The notes: a model not told the origin generated them from the sequence alone. A DNA stretch of 64,000 nt from Thozetella sp. PMI_491 (GCA_021432635.1 MU270110.1:148754-212753), one strand, 5' to 3'. Counted from the first letter of the stretch, positions 10,858 to 22,483 are shown. Translations and numbers: made by a program.

Positions 10858-13071
10858 ATGGAAGCATACGCGCTTCGAGCAGCACTCGACATCATATTGT
10901 TCGCGGTCGAGCTGGACCAAGTTCCGCGTGCAGTTGGCCGTTGTTTGGAGCTCGTACGCACCTGTCATGCCGACATCCAGCACCTCATCGAGCTGCGAAA
11001 TGAATACATCGAGATCTTGAGCCGGCGGCCAAAGGAGTTGGAGCGCGTCAATCGTGTCATCGAAAATGCCAACCGAGGGCTCATGGAAGTGTGCAAAATT
11101 GTTGAGAAATGCCGCCCAGAAGCCAACAATGGCAGGACTGGATTCCGAGCCCGGCTATGGTGGATGTGGATGGATTCAGCCGAGTTCAAGGACCAGCAGC
11201 CCATCATTTCTCGCCAACACAGTGCAGTAATAGCAGAATTGACATATCTTAGGCAGCTTGGCCTGATGACACCCATCGCAGACATGGCGAAGAAGACAAA
11301 GACGATTCAGGAGAAGAGGAAGGTAGAACAAAAAGCCGAGAAGGAATTTGAGAATCTGGGCTTGCTAGGTGGTCTCCTAGGCGGGCCTGCGGAAGGGTAT
11401 CAACCAAGCACATCGGCGAATGTACCCAATTTAATACCAACCCAGCCTCGACCGCAACCTGCGTTTGGAACGCCTTCATTATTCCCACCAGCACCACCCA
11501 TGTCACCGCCCCCTCCATACACGGATAATCGCCCACAGCCCATGCTTGGGGTGCCGACTAATAACCTCTTTGGGGAAGGGAAAGTGGGAATCAACTGTCC
11601 AGCGGAGAGCCCCACAGGCGAGTGCTTGCAGACACAGAACGCCCTTTCAGCACCGGCAGATGATACAGCTGGCCTGTTGGCTCTCTTCTCCGGATTGACA
11701 ACTTCCCCAGGGCCGACCAGTGCAGGTAGCATGGTGTCAACTTCATATGCCACGTCCTACCCGTCTCAGATTGGACTTGGAACTCAGTCGGATACAACGA
11801 CAACGTCGCCGTCTTCTATTCAACCGAGCCATAATCCACAAGCAGCTATTGTCACCTCGGCGACCTCGAATATTCTCGGCCTGCCAGAACAGCCAGCTTC
11901 CCCCTTTGCACCGCAGCCCCCAGCGGAACATGTTCAGGCATCTCAGCAATTCATTTCGGTAGCTAACAGTCCATATGCTAATGCCACCAACTCAACTAAC
12001 TGGACCGCCCACAACACTGTAACTCCTCTAGGCTTTGATATATCTCCCCCAAGACCACCAGCGACACTGCAGGATTCCCTTGTGTTCGCGCAGCTCCAAC
12101 ATCACCAGCCCCAAGTGAACTTATTCCACCAACAGCTTAGCGGTCAGGACCAAGGGCACCAAGGGACTAGTCAACAGAGCGGTTTGGTGGGCTCGACGCA
12201 ACCTCAAGCGCTAAATCAGATGACAGCACAGACCTCCGAGACTGTTGGCACCCTTCAGGCGCCTTATGTGCCAAGCAGCCATATAGGCACCACCCAGTCC
12301 ATGCAAACTCCAGATACACAACCACTGTATGCTTCTTCGTTGGCAATGCACATCTCGCAAGTCCAAAACGCTCAATATCAGGTGCCCCAAGAGACACAAC
12401 TCGTCTCATCTCTGCCATCCACAAGCGCAACTGCAGCCCAACAAACTATGGCGGGATTTGCTGTCGAAGGTCAGGCATTACAGTGCGGCCAAACCATGAA
12501 TGGTAGCTCGGCATTGCATGGAAACCAGACGCTACAGCAGCAACCCCCCCCAGTTCAGCTCTTATCGACAATACCCCAAGAGATGATATATCCACAAATA
12601 GGAACAGTGCAAGAGCAGTATATAGGTGTTCCAATCCTGCAGGCGCCGCCAGCTTTTCAGCAATTCACTCAAGAGAGTGGTGGCATACAGCTCTCACAAA
12701 GCGTCCAGCAACCGGCCTTCATCGTAGCGACTTCGCCGAATCCCGGCTTGGCTGCGTACTGGCAGTCTCCCTTTATTCAGCAGAATAGTGCCTTAAGCCA
12801 GCCCGCCTTGCCTCAGCCAGTTTCTTCTCTGACAACACCGAGTTCTTGCTATTCCACAGTGTCTCCGGAAATGAACCCTGGGGTACTAGTACCGGCACAG
12901 ACCATCTCCTGGGGCGCCGAAGGGCTGCAAAATGATCAAGGATTAACTACGCAGCTCCCCGGCTTTCTGAACCCCGTCCCCTTCCATCAATCATCTTGCA
13001 CCGATGACGCCCAACTACCGGTAGAATTGGACGCGCGGCCGCCAAGTCCAGTGCTAGCAGAGCTTCCGTAG
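10858..13071 (+). CDS. Helical-head protein with long Gln/Pro-rich disordered tail
   Basis: An uninterrupted 737-codon frame. Residues 1 to about 190 are charged and predicted helical, including a Trp-rich segment RARLWWMWMD near residue 100 and a Lys/Glu-rich coiled stretch (about 150-170). From about 190 to the end the protein is low-complexity: Pro-rich first, then dominated by Gln, Ser, Thr, Asn and Pro, with many QQ and PQ pairs and very few charged residues. That composition resembles prion-like or transcriptional-activation tails. No enzymatic motif is present and I recognise no named family. The absence of introns in over 2.2 kb is unlike most neighbours. Confidence 0.75.
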   Translation: MEAYALRAALDIILFAVELDQVPRAVGRCLELVRTCHADIQHLIELRNEYIEILSRRPKELERVNRVIENANRGLMEVCKIVEKCRPEANNGRTGFRARLWWMWMDSAEFKDQQPIISRQHSAVIAELTYLRQLGLMTPIADMAKKTKTIQEKRKVEQKAEKEFENLGLLGGLLGGPAEGYQPSTSANVPNLIPTQPRPQPAFGTPSLFPPAPPMSPPPPYTDNRPQPMLGVPTNNLFGEGKVGINCPAESPTGECLQTQNALSAPADDTAGLLALFSGLTTSPGPTSAGSMVSTSYATSYPSQIGLGTQSDTTTTSPSSIQPSHNPQAAIVTSATSNILGLPEQPASPFAPQPPAEHVQASQQFISVANSPYANATNSTNWTAHNTVTPLGFDISPPRPPATLQDSLVFAQLQHHQPQVNLFHQQLSGQDQGHQGTSQQSGLVGSTQPQALNQMTAQTSETVGTLQAPYVPSSHIGTTQSMQTPDTQPLYASSLAMHISQVQNAQYQVPQETQLVSSLPSTSATAAQQTMAGFAVEGQALQCGQTMNGSSALHGNQTLQQQPPPVQLLSTIPQEMIYPQIGTVQEQYIGVPILQAPPAFQQFTQESGGIQLSQSVQQPAFIVATSPNPGLAAYWQSPFIQQNSALSQPALPQPVSSLTTPSSCYSTVSPEMNPGVLVPAQTISWGAEGLQNDQGLTTQLPGFLNPVPFHQSSCTDDAQLPVELDARPPSPVLAELP

Positions 13072-13515
13072 TGGTAAAGTTAATTGATCGATACTGCCAT
13101 AAGCACGCACTAGTGCCGGGGATCCGGGGTTGTGGATTTTCTGGGATCGTGCTATGAACTCGAGCCCCTGGATTAGTATCCACTCTACTTACGGAGTAGT
13201 CGTAGCGCGAGTCGATGGACGAACCAAGCCGAAACCTCCGGACTGACTCGGAGCAATGTTGGCCCAGGAACGTGATTGGCCGACTCTTTATATGCCCGAT
13301 TTAATCCACTATACGAATAATCTATGCAATAACCGGGGCACAATGCAGAACAATGCAGAAAACGAATGTCTTCAGCTTACATGCTCCGATGCTCATCGGA
13401 GGATAATTGTTTCGGATCATAAACTGTCTAGGAGCCTAAATATGGCTGCGATCGCCTGCAACCTTCTTACAATAAACAAGAACGTTGATTTCCATATTTG
13501 TCCCTGGCGACCGAT
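13072..13515. promoter_or_regulatory. Upstream region of the SUT-type carrier, with a CTCCG-N8-CGGAG inverted repeat
   Basis: The region carries the inverted repeat CTCCG at 13236-13240 and CGGAG at 13249-13253, separated by eight bases. CCG/CGG half-sites are what Zn2Cys6 regulators bind, and two such regulators are encoded in the same block. Short inverted repeats also occur by chance, so the link is tentative. Confidence 0.35.
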
Positions 13516-15515
13516 ATGACCGTATCGAAATTCGAGGCTAGCCAACCTATGGCCCGCGCCAACCACGACGAGGATCCGAAACAAAGCTCAACAATCGACG
13601 AGATGGAGAGCTCAGCATATAGCCATGTCAAGCTTACCACAATGGCCGGCCGATCATTTGTGAAAGGCAACTCAGAGGCAATCCGGATGGCTCTGCTGAC
13701 CTTCAATTCGATCGGCATGGCGTATGTCCCTGTCCCCCTCATATTTTCTGCTAGGCCTGACGAGCGCCGTGAAGCTTCATGATGGGAATCGAGATGACGT
13801 GTGAGTAGCTGAAGTCCGAGAGGGATGTCATACTAGTAACCCTCAAGCTAACGAACCATTAGACTTTACACCGTACCTCCTCTCTCTAGGCCTTAGCAAG
13901 AGCCAGACGGCCTTGGTGTGGCTCGCTGGTCCGTTATCGGGCTTGATAGTCCAACCCATCATTGGCGCCCTATCAGATAGCTTGACATCTAGATGGGGGC
14001 GCCGACGACCTATAATCCTAACGGGTGCTATTCTGGCCTCGTGCAGTCTCCTTATGCTAGGGTTTACGAAGGATATCGTCGGCGTAGTTATTAGGGACGA
14101 AGATACAGCAAAGATCCCTACTATTGTATTTGCTGTGCTAGCCCTCTACATGGCCGATTTTTCCGTAAACGCTAGTAAGTGGAATCCTTCAAGAGATGAT
14201 CTCATTGAAGCAGTGTTGTTTTACTCACTAATCACGTCTCCAGTGATGTCTTGCTCTCGAAGTTTGATAGCAGACACTCTTACCGCAGATAAGCAACATA
14301 TTGCTGCGGCATGGAGTGCGTAATAGAACAACGCCAGCTAGTTTGCTTGTTTGTCTCTGCTGACACAAACAAGGCAATAGAATGAGCTCGGTCGGACAGA
14401 TCGGCGGCTACGCTATAGGCACCCTTGACCTGGTCAAAATATTTGGCACCGGGCTCGGTGACACGCAGTTTAAGAAACTCGCGTTGATTGCTTCCTTGGG
14501 AATGCTCCTTACTGCCTCTGTCACCTGCTGGGCCGTAACGGAGCACGTCTTTGTTTCCGCGCCATCTGGCTCGCCAAAGCTCGGCCGCTTTCGCGTCTTC
14601 CGTCAGATCTGGACCACGCTACGAAACCTACCACCGAGAATTCAAGCACTCTGTTGGGCCGTTTTCTGGTCCATGATTGGTTGGTTTCCGTTCCTATTCT
14701 ATAACAGTACTTGGATCGGCGAGCTCTACTATCGCTACGAGGTGCCGGACGAAGCCAGGGACAGTAAAGACGCACTCGGCGACATGAGCCGCATTGGAAG
14801 CATGGCCCTCACAATCCACAGCCTGGTCTCATTCGCCGGTGCTTGGCTGCTTCCTCTCTTCATCAAGAACCCCGAAGACAGACAACGCGACGGCCGGAAG
14901 CCAGACCTCCTCACAGCTTGGATCGCCGGCAGCATCCTCTTTGCCGCCGCAATGTCATTGGCTCCCTTTGTAACCTCGTTCCGCTTTGCCACCGCGCTAA
15001 TTGCCATCTGCGGCCTACCCTTGAACGTCACGATGTGGGCCCCAATGACGTTCCTTGGTATTGAGGTAAACAAGCTGGGCAACGGCAGCTCCTCTGCCCA
15101 AGGCGAATACCACCGCTTGTCGACAGACTCGGCTGTCGAGATGGGCGATATCTCATTTCCACTTTCCAGGCCCGAGGATGAGATGACGGCGTCGCATCAG
15201 GATGAGGGCGATGGGGGCAAGCTCTCGGGCATCTATTTTGGCATCTTCAATATCTACATGACGTTGCCACAACTGATCGGTACAATGATCAGCTCAGTTG
15301 TCTTTGCCGTGCTTGAGCCGAAGAAAGATGGGGGAATGACGAATCCGGAAAACATGGTAAACCAATCCAAGCGTCATGGCATGGAGATGGATATGGGTCA
15401 ATCTGGATCCAATGCTGTCAAGGGACCTAATGCTATCGCCGTGTGTCTGTTCATTGGAGCCATGAGTTCGCTAGTAGCGGCATACGCGGCACGGAGGCTA
15501 AAGTTTATATCATAG
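13516..15515 (+). CDS. SUT-type (sucrose/alpha-glucoside) sugar:proton symporter
   Basis: Five exons (13516-13721, 13775-13800, 13863-14174, 14244-14319, 14381-15515) join in frame to 584 residues. The second exon is only 26 nt but restores the family motif GIEMTYFTPYLLSLGL. RWGRRRPI in the loop after the third helix and the SVGQIGGYAIG motif are typical of the glycoside-pentoside-hexuronide SUT group, which moves sucrose, maltose or related glycosides with protons at the plasma membrane. A long Ser/Asp/Glu-rich loop lies between late helices (about residues 435-480). It is the first gene of a block of carriers, oxidoreductases and an aldolase. The substrate cannot be read from the sequence. 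Confidence 0.85.
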
Positions 15516-15684
15516 CCTCGGGCGGCGTCTAGGCAAACTGACTGACAACGGTCTGATTAGGGGTTAACTGAAGTATGTGTTTGTCTCGGCAATAGGTGAT
15601 ATTGTACAATACATGTATAAAATATATTGTGTTATGTCTTCGAGGCGGCTAACAAATATATCGGCAGCTGCGAGCTCTCCCCTT

Positions 15685-16916
15685 TTAGAGCTTTGCGATA
15701 CCAAATCTGTCTTGCCTCTCTCGCCCGAGCATAGCTCTGGTAATGTCTTTGATGCGGTTTGCTCCCATGAGTGCCATTGTGCGCGATAGCTCTCTTTCAA
15801 GAATATGCAGTGCAGTCTCGACACCACGTTGACCATCGTATGCAAGGCCCCAAAGCGCGGTCCGTCCGACCAGGCACATGTCGGCACCCAGTGCGAGCGC
15901 CTTAAATACATCGCTCCCCCTAGTGATGCCACCGTCGAATATCACCGGAAGCCTTCCTCGCACGGCATCCACTACTTCAGGCAACACTTCCAGGGTAGAG
16001 GGAACGCCATCGAGCTGACGGCCGCCGTGGTTCGACACGACGATCGCATCGACACCTGCCTTCGCGGCCTCAATAGCGTCTTCGGCAGTTAATATGCCCT
16101 TTATAACAATCTTCATCGTAGTGTGGGCCCGGATCCAAGGGATAACTTCGCCCCAAACTAGGGTGCGGTCGACGAGCAAGTCTGAGTTTGTCGCAATAAC
16201 GGTTGCCGCTTCCGCAGCAGTTCTGGCATTGAGAAGTAGGCGGCCTTTCGAAGCACCTCCACCTTTGATCGTAGTGAGGTTCGCCATGGATAGATTGGGG
16301 GGCAGTTTCAGCGGGTGCTTCCTTTCATGCAGGCGATTGCCCATAACAGCCGTGTCAACGGTCAAGACCAGGGCTTCATAGCCCGCCGCCTCTGCTCGAC
16401 GTATGAGTTCCTTCGTGATTTCTCGAGATCCTAAGAAGTAGAGCTGGAACCACGGATTTGGGCGGCCGCTTTCTGGAGGCGGGATGGCCCCCATCACATC
16501 CTCCATTGAGGTCGTAGCATTGCTAGAAAGAATGTAGTTGGACCCTACCTTGCGGCTGGCGCGGCAGACATCGATCTCGCCGCCTTTTCCGACTAGCTTC
16601 TGGTATGCACTCGGGGCTATGGCAATTGGGAATGCATAGTGCTTGCCTAGGAGGGTTGTTGTAGTGTCGATCAAGGAGACATCGCGAAGGACACGAGGGC
16701 GAAGCATAACCCTGTATTCACACGCGTGCATTAGTCGCGGCTATCAGGACTGTCATTTTGGGATGTATACTTCTCGTATATGCTTTCGTTGCGCTCTGCC
16801 GATTTCTGATCGTCCGAGCCCGTGATGTAGTATTCCCATACTTCGTTGGTCAGGCGCCGTCGTGCCAACTCCTTGATGTCGGCGATAGTGATTGGAGTTG
16901 GGTCCGCGGGGGGCAT
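15685..16916 (-). CDS. FMN-dependent 2-hydroxyacid oxidase/dehydrogenase
   Basis: Exons 16771-16916 and 15685-16711 encode 390 residues; the intron runs GTATAC to ATACAG in phase 2. An upstream in-frame TTG exists, but the ATG at 16916 gives the usual N-terminus. The glycolate oxidase/lactate monooxygenase family marks are visible: WEYYITGS near residue 35, WFQLYF (active-site Tyr), MKIVIKG (Lys) and SNHGGRQLDG (catalytic His and substrate-binding Arg). It should oxidise an (S)-2-hydroxyacid such as lactate, glycolate or mandelate to the 2-oxoacid using FMN. There is no cytochrome b5 domain, and no clear peroxisomal SKL-type end (it ends AKL, a possible PTS1 variant). It is divergent from the anion carrier, which suggests shared control. 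Confidence 0.9.
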
Positions 16917-17331
16917 TTTAATTTTGGCCTTTTGGGTAGTATCGGTTGTGTTAGTTTGCAATTCTCCACGGATTGGGAAGCAAAAGCGCTTGACCTACAC
17001 ACGAATCGTTTTGAAGTACACTGAACGAGGCCGACCCCTTGATTCGAATCGCTAGGCCCAAATAGGTGAGAGCTCCCATGGTCTCGCTGGCTGTCCGAAG
17101 CCTAACACAAAGTGGCGCTATTCTTCGGCCCCACCCCGAACTTGGGGGATATCTGGAGCCCCGGAATTTGGAGTTGCTTCAAAAGGGGTGTCGCGTAACG
17201 ATAAATGGGGTCTTTAGGCAGTTGGATTCTGGGGTAGCTGCTTCTGAGTCTCCTGCCCAACTGGCCTTTATCTTGCATCAGACCCTCTTCTGCTGTCCTA
17301 TCTTGAGCCTCTCGGTTTCCCTACCGAACTT
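16917..17331. promoter_or_regulatory. Bidirectional promoter, 415 bp, with TTCGG-N7-CCGAA
   Basis: This is the only space between the divergent FMN oxidase and anion carrier genes. It holds an inverted repeat, TTCGG at 17124-17128 and CCGAA at 17136-17140. The same TTCGG/CCGAA half-sites, eight bases apart, occur between the aldolase and dehydrogenase genes of this block, so a shared Zn2Cys6 regulator is plausible. Confidence 0.45.
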
Positions 17332-19038
17332 ATGGACTCGACAATGTCTGCTGCCGAAAAAAAAGACATGATGGCGCTCTCTCAGCCAGCTCTACACCTC
17401 GAGCAATGCGAGGTAAAGGCTGCTGTCGAAACTGGCGAACCCATAATGGACGAAGAGTGGCACCGCATCAGTCGTAGAGTGGTCAAGAAGCTAGATATGA
17501 CCCTCATGCCTATGATCTGGCTGCTTTTTCTCTTCAATTATCTCGACCGAAACAACATCTCGTGAGTGATACTCGGCGTCAAGGCAAAACCCACGTCTAA
17601 CTCTTACGAAGACAAGCCAAGCTCAATGGTATAGAGAAGGACCTTAATCTCGAGGGAGCTGAATACAACACTGCGGTTTCCCTACTCAACGCTGGGTGAG
17701 AAGCATTCCACTCTTCCCACATGACTACCAATAAAAAAAAATAACTTCTAACATTGGCATCTTAGATACATGGTGATGCAAATCCCGAGCAACATGATCC
17801 TAACCCGAGTTCGGCCTTCTCTATATCTGCCATTCTGGACTTGCGTGTGGTCCATTGTAGCCGCCTCGACCGCCGCAGTGAACAACTTCGGCCAACTTAT
17901 TACTGTGCGGCTGCTTCTTGGTGTCTCCGAAGCGCCTTTCTTCCCTGGCGTCTACTACCTCCTCTCCTGTTGGTACACCAAGAAGGAACTGGGCCTCCGC
18001 ATGGCTGTTCTATATTCCGGGCTGGTCGTAGCAACCGCCTTCTCCGGCCTCATATCTGCTGGCGTTTTTGCAGGCCTTGACGAGGCGCGAGGGATTGCCG
18101 GCTGGAGGGTGAGTGATTATTCCCATACCACATGTGAATGTGGCTAACTTGTATCCTGCAGTGGCTCTATATCATCGTGGGAGCCATCAACTTCCTCTTG
18201 TCGCTTGTCGCTTTCTTCCTAATCCCTGATTTTCCGGAGTCTGCCACCGGAAGCCAGAAGTGGCTAATGACTCCCGAAGAGCGCAAGGTCGCTCTTGAGA
18301 GAATCCTAGCCGATCGCATCGTGCAGGAGAGCAACCGCACGCTCTGGTTTGGTTTCGTCCGCGCTGTCTCGGACTACCGTACATGGGCCTTTGTGCGTAC
18401 CGTCCCCCTTTTGCAGGTACTCTGAATGCTGACTCGAATAGGTATTCATGCTTATCTTTAATCATGCCGCATACGGTTTCAACTATTTCTATCCTACCAT
18501 CGTTAAAGGATTTGGCTTTGGGTCCGACACCATTACCCAACTTTTAACTGCCCCGCCATTCCTTCTCGGGGCAATTTTGTCGTTCTTCATTTCCTGGTCC
18601 AGTGACAAGCATAACGAGCGATCGTTACACATCGCGGTGCCCATGGGGGTGGCTATTGTCGGCTTCGTTATCTCGATCGCAACTCTGAACTCGGCCGCAC
18701 GCTATTTCGCATCGTTTCTATACGTGACCGGGTGTTTCGCTGCGAACGGCCTTGTATACAGTTGGGCGGCCAATGTCTTGGATGACACACCCGAGAAGAA
18801 GGCCGTTGCGACATCCATGGTCAACGTACTCGCTCAGTTAGGCAATATCATGAGCCCTTACTTCTTCCGGACGCAGGATCAGCCGCGCTACATCATGGCC
18901 ATGATCTTGCTCATCATGTTTGCCGGGCTGAGCGGACTGGTGTGCCTCTTCTTGAAGTGGGATCTCCGGCGCGCGAACCGTCGGATTACGGCCGAATCTA
19001 CCTTCAACGGAACGGCTCCAAGGCTGTACACAACCTGA
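17332..19038 (+). CDS. MFS anion:cation symporter (Dal5-like permease)
   Basis: Five exons (17332-17561, 17612-17695, 17766-18108, 18162-18392, 18442-19038) join in frame to 494 residues with 12 predicted membrane helices. The first helix ends in NYLDRNNISQAKLNG, and FFPGVYYLLSCWYTKKE follows helix 4; both are signatures of the anion:cation symporter family that includes allantoate, vitamin and tartrate carriers. It likely imports an organic anion across the plasma membrane. Its head-to-head position with the FMN oxidase suggests that the imported acid, or a product of it, is the oxidase substrate (inference). Confidence 0.88.
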
Positions 19039-19214
19039 AGAGGAGGGGGAGGGGGATTTTGCTCAAGTTAGAAGGTTTGAGCAAAACTTTTCTTGAATCA
19101 CTGGAAACAACAGAATATTGGTCGCAGATTTATCACAGTCTCTCTTAGGGATGAGGAGGAGTATGAGGATGTTTCCTCTGCACAATAGTCTTAGCCTATG
19201 GGCTCTTCGATATG

Positions 19215-21101
19215 CTATGTCCAATCTAGTACTACCCTCGCCAAGCGCTTCAAGTGTTCAGGTCCAATTCCCGCAATGAGCCCGTTGACATGATCTTTAT
19301 TTCCCTGATCCTGACTTCCCTGAACCTTCATGCATGAAGCCAATGTGCGTTGACGGAGCATGTCTACAAGCCGCCTGTAGTCCTGCATGCGAGGAAACTG
19401 ACGAGATACAATGTCTAGCTTGTGGCAAGACGAGTCGAGGAGATTCTGCCTTTCTAGATCCACCGAGTTGATCACAGCATCGCAGTAAAGTATAGACAGG
19501 GCTGAAGCGAACGCTGTGTATCCCGTGACCATGGACAAGTAAGGGCGCCGGCTCATGGACGCTCTGTTTAGGCTCTGCACCATGGCCCCGCATATCTCAA
19601 TGAGCCGTATTCTCTTGAGCTCCTTCACTCGGCCTTGTCTTATCAAAAGAGCCGGGTCGGGCGGCTGTAGATTGATCACATGCTGTATGGCGGTGCGCAG
19701 CATGAGTGCGTTGAACTGTGACGTGTGGTAACCAGTTTGCTTCTGCAGGTCGGGCCCGGCTGCCTCTGGGGTCATAGCCCGCCAGTAAAGCGTGTGGCTA
19801 AGGTGAGATCCGAAGTTGGCGGCATTGAAGTCCAACAAAACAGAAGAAAGCAGCCGTGCCCACTGGAACATGTGCACATGGAAATTTTCCGCCCGGCTCA
19901 AGGACGTTGGGGACTTGCCCAGTTCTCCGGGCAGCGACACTGTCACGTCGCGGTCGTCAATGGACAACGGACGGTCAAGAGCGCTACATATGAGCCTATC
20001 GAGCAAGTAACAGCCCCAGAAAGCCCATTTGCGTTGTTCTGACTCTTCAGACAACTCTGAGGGGGCTATGCTATCCCGGTGGTACCCTAGAGCGATACAC
20101 TTGGCCATGGCAAATCCGATGAGATGCCACGAGGATCCTGCCGTGGAGGAGTGTATGGAGAATATCACAAGGAGATGCAGACACTGTATGATGTCGATGC
20201 CGTCTTCTTGGCGAAACACCCGCTCGAGAACTCGCAGGCTCATGGCTAGAATATGGATTGAGACGAAGGACCCATGGGAGATGGGATAGTTTTCCGACAC
20301 CAAGGGCACAATGGCCACGACCATGTATGCCATGAAGATGTGCGCAGGATTCTTAGATAACGTGTCCTGATACAAGTCTCCGTCTGCGGCTGTGATGGCA
20401 GCGATGCCGTGCCGGACTTTGGCAACAGCAATGCGAGGGAACCGAAAGTCGACGAGCTCAAGATAGCTATCGAGCCAGCGAAGTGCCTCATCCCTGTCTA
20501 GGCTAAGGCGATGGCTGTGCGCATCCGCCGGATGTCGAATGTCCCTCGCAATGCCATCCCACAGTCTGTCTAACCGTGAGGTGCTCTCTGGGTTCCCGGC
20601 GTAGGTCTCGGTCATGGCGGCGATGATCCGCGAAATAGATAGCTCCTTCAGGAACTCGCCCGCGCGGGACTTCGGCTCCGCCATGGCGCTAAGTGACAGA
20701 GAGTTCATGTCAATTCTAGTAGCATGAAGTGGTTGGCTCTGCTCGAGGTGGTCCAGATCCGCGCTCATGGGGGGCCCGATGTGTTCGGCAGCCGTTAGCA
20801 CCGAGTTGGGCACTGGAGCCAGCTCGTCCAGCCCTCGCTCTCCGGCCGCATCGCGCAAAGCAACTTTCTCCTCTAGGAGCGCAAGTCTCTCTTCCAGAAG
20901 CCGCACATAGCCCTTTTTGGTGACGCCGATCTCCTCGAGATGGACAACGCTGTTCTCCTTATCTGTGACCTGGCACGCCGCTCCTGTCTTTTGGCATTGT
21001 CCGCAGATCGGTAACTGCTTGTCGCACTTTTGCTTCCGACGGGAACATTGGTTGCAGGCGAAGACACGCGAGCGGGTGGGCAAGTCCGGTACACTGTCCA
21101 T
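19215..21101 (-). CDS. Zn2Cys6 transcription factor (first in the block)
   Basis: Single exon, 628 residues from the ATG at 21101. The six-cysteine cluster sits near the N-terminus (ACNQCSRRKQKC then ICGQCQKTGAAC, spacing CX2CX6CX6CX2CX6C) and is followed by a short coiled coil (RLLEERLALLEEKVAL) for dimerisation. The middle has the fungal transcription-factor homology region, including the motif KWAFWGCYLLDRL. Another in-frame ATG at 21209 would add 36 residues; the shorter start is preferred because the cluster then lies close to the N-terminus, as is usual. It sits inside the catabolic block and probably regulates it by binding CGG/CCG repeats. Confidence 0.85.
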   Translation of the reverse strand: MDSVPDLPTRSRVFACNQCSRRKQKCDKQLPICGQCQKTGAACQVTDKENSVVHLEEIGVTKKGYVRLLEERLALLEEKVALRDAAGERGLDELAPVPNSVLTAAEHIGPPMSADLDHLEQSQPLHATRIDMNSLSLSAMAEPKSRAGEFLKELSISRIIAAMTETYAGNPESTSRLDRLWDGIARDIRHPADAHSHRLSLDRDEALRWLDSYLELVDFRFPRIAVAKVRHGIAAITAADGDLYQDTLSKNPAHIFMAYMVVAIVPLVSENYPISHGSFVSIHILAMSLRVLERVFRQEDGIDIIQCLHLLVIFSIHSSTAGSSWHLIGFAMAKCIALGYHRDSIAPSELSEESEQRKWAFWGCYLLDRLICSALDRPLSIDDRDVTVSLPGELGKSPTSLSRAENFHVHMFQWARLLSSVLLDFNAANFGSHLSHTLYWRAMTPEAAGPDLQKQTGYHTSQFNALMLRTAIQHVINLQPPDPALLIRQGRVKELKRIRLIEICGAMVQSLNRASMSRRPYLSMVTGYTAFASALSILYCDAVINSVDLERQNLLDSSCHKLDIVSRQFPRMQDYRRLVDMLRQRTLASCMKVQGSQDQGNKDHVNGLIAGIGPEHLKRLARVVLDWT

Positions 21102-21545
21102 ATCGTACGGGAATGCTGAGGTGCCATACCGTCGGGAGGCCCCCGATACCACTTTACGTTGTTTGTGTTTGCCAGGGCATCTCTGGTAACCTAGACATGA
21201 TCGGTACATTAGCGGATGACAAGTTTAGCGCCAGAGTAGCGGGTGTCCAAGTACTGCCACACCTGGGGGGGGAGCCCGAAACCACCCCGCAAATCACCCC
21301 CGCAATCCCTCCCCGCCTGGACGCAAGCCGAAATCTCGCGGTACGCCCGACACACGAGTCAGGATGACCACCTGAGTGGGAGAGGAGGAGTCGCGGCAGG
21401 CAGCCGATGGGGCTATCGCCAAGTAAGTCACGCGGCACCAAGTTGCTATACCACATCCGACCATATCATTTTCCTTAGGTTCTATTCCTCACCCTATTTC
21501 AAAGGATCTATCTAGCTATCTGTGTCCGACTAAAATGCCAACGCG
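21102..21545. other. Intergenic region, 444 bp, upstream of the regulator
   Basis: It separates the start of the regulator from the end of the aldolase gene, both on the minus strand. It is GC-rich around 21250-21350 with runs of C and G. No gene or clear inverted repeat is supported. Confidence 0.45.
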
Positions 21546-22483
21546 TTAATTTGGGCTTGGTATCTGACTCAGTGCTTCTACGCATTTCTTTCCCCCATTC
21601 GCGAGAAGACCCGAGTCTTGCTGGCCCAGGATGAAGCACACTCCTAGCTCTGTAATAGCCCATGTCTGCAACTCTGGCTGGTCGTAGATTCCTGCCAGGC
21701 CCATAAACTTGCCGTGCTTTTTGCACGCCGCGCTCACCCTTTCCAGAGCCGAGCGGTACTTCTCGCTGCGAAAGTCTCCTGGAACTCCTAGCTCGATGGA
21801 GAGATCGTTGGAGCCGATTAGCAACGCATCCACCCCTTCGACGGACGCAATTTCGTCTGCCTTCTCAATGCTTTCCTTCGTCTCGATCATGAGAATTACT
21901 GATGAGCCATGTTTGTTGGTTTCTTCCGTTATTGTTGCTATGCTGGTAGGCGCCATCCCAAACAACGGCAGCTGACCCGTCATAGAACGGCAGCCCTGTG
22001 GTGGATACTTGCAAATCCGCATGGCAGCTTCAGCATCCTCTATTACAAAGTGCTGTGTCAGCAACTTAATTGTAAACCGCGATCACGGGGCTTGCTCGCC
22101 TTTGTTGTGGATGTGCGGGAAGATGACACCCATGGCACCCCCGTCTAGAACCTGCTGGACAACGCCGTACCCACTCTGGTAAGGAACACGGACGAAAGGG
22201 GTGATACCATTGAGGAGGGCCGCCATGCAGAGCCGGCTTGCATCATCCACAGACAATGTAGAATGCTCTAGCTCGATGAAAAGAGCGTCGAAGCCTGCAT
22301 TCTTCGCCAGGTAGACGATGGCCGGGTTTGTGACTAGTCGAATGCCGAATAGCTGCTCGAGGTTTCGGTTAACGCACAAGATGCACGGCAGGGTAGAGGT
22401 CAGTAGGAACGGATCCTACGCACCTTGCACAACGACGATCCTCCCGTCCTATGGAGGCTGTTGCTAACCCCGTTGTAAAACAT
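21546..22483 (-). CDS. HpcH/HpaI-family 2-oxoacid aldolase
   Basis: Three exons (22424-22483, 22100-22352, 21546-22039) join in frame to 268 residues. The first exon encodes 20 residues ending LCK, which continues into FGIRLVTNPAIVYLAKNAGF, the normal family start. Visible motifs are FIELEHS (catalytic His), FVRVP (substrate Arg), VIFPHIHN, ILMIETKE (metal Glu) and LLIGSNDLS (metal Asp). The family splits 4-hydroxy-2-oxo acids, such as 2-keto-3-deoxy sugar acids, to pyruvate plus an aldehyde using a divalent metal; the fungal L-rhamnonate pathway uses such an enzyme. The second intron (22040-22099) has a GC donor (AAAG|GCGAGC); GT alternatives break the frame. Confidence 0.85.

Noticed and set aside
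13722-13754. A 33-nt first intron in the SUT carrier
   Set aside because: Ending at the first TAG puts the next exon out of frame; the 53-nt intron to 13774 restores the GIEMTYF motif.
17028-17060. tRNA T-loop-like GATTCGAATC
   Set aside because: The bases upstream do not fold into D and anticodon arms, so it is a chance palindrome.
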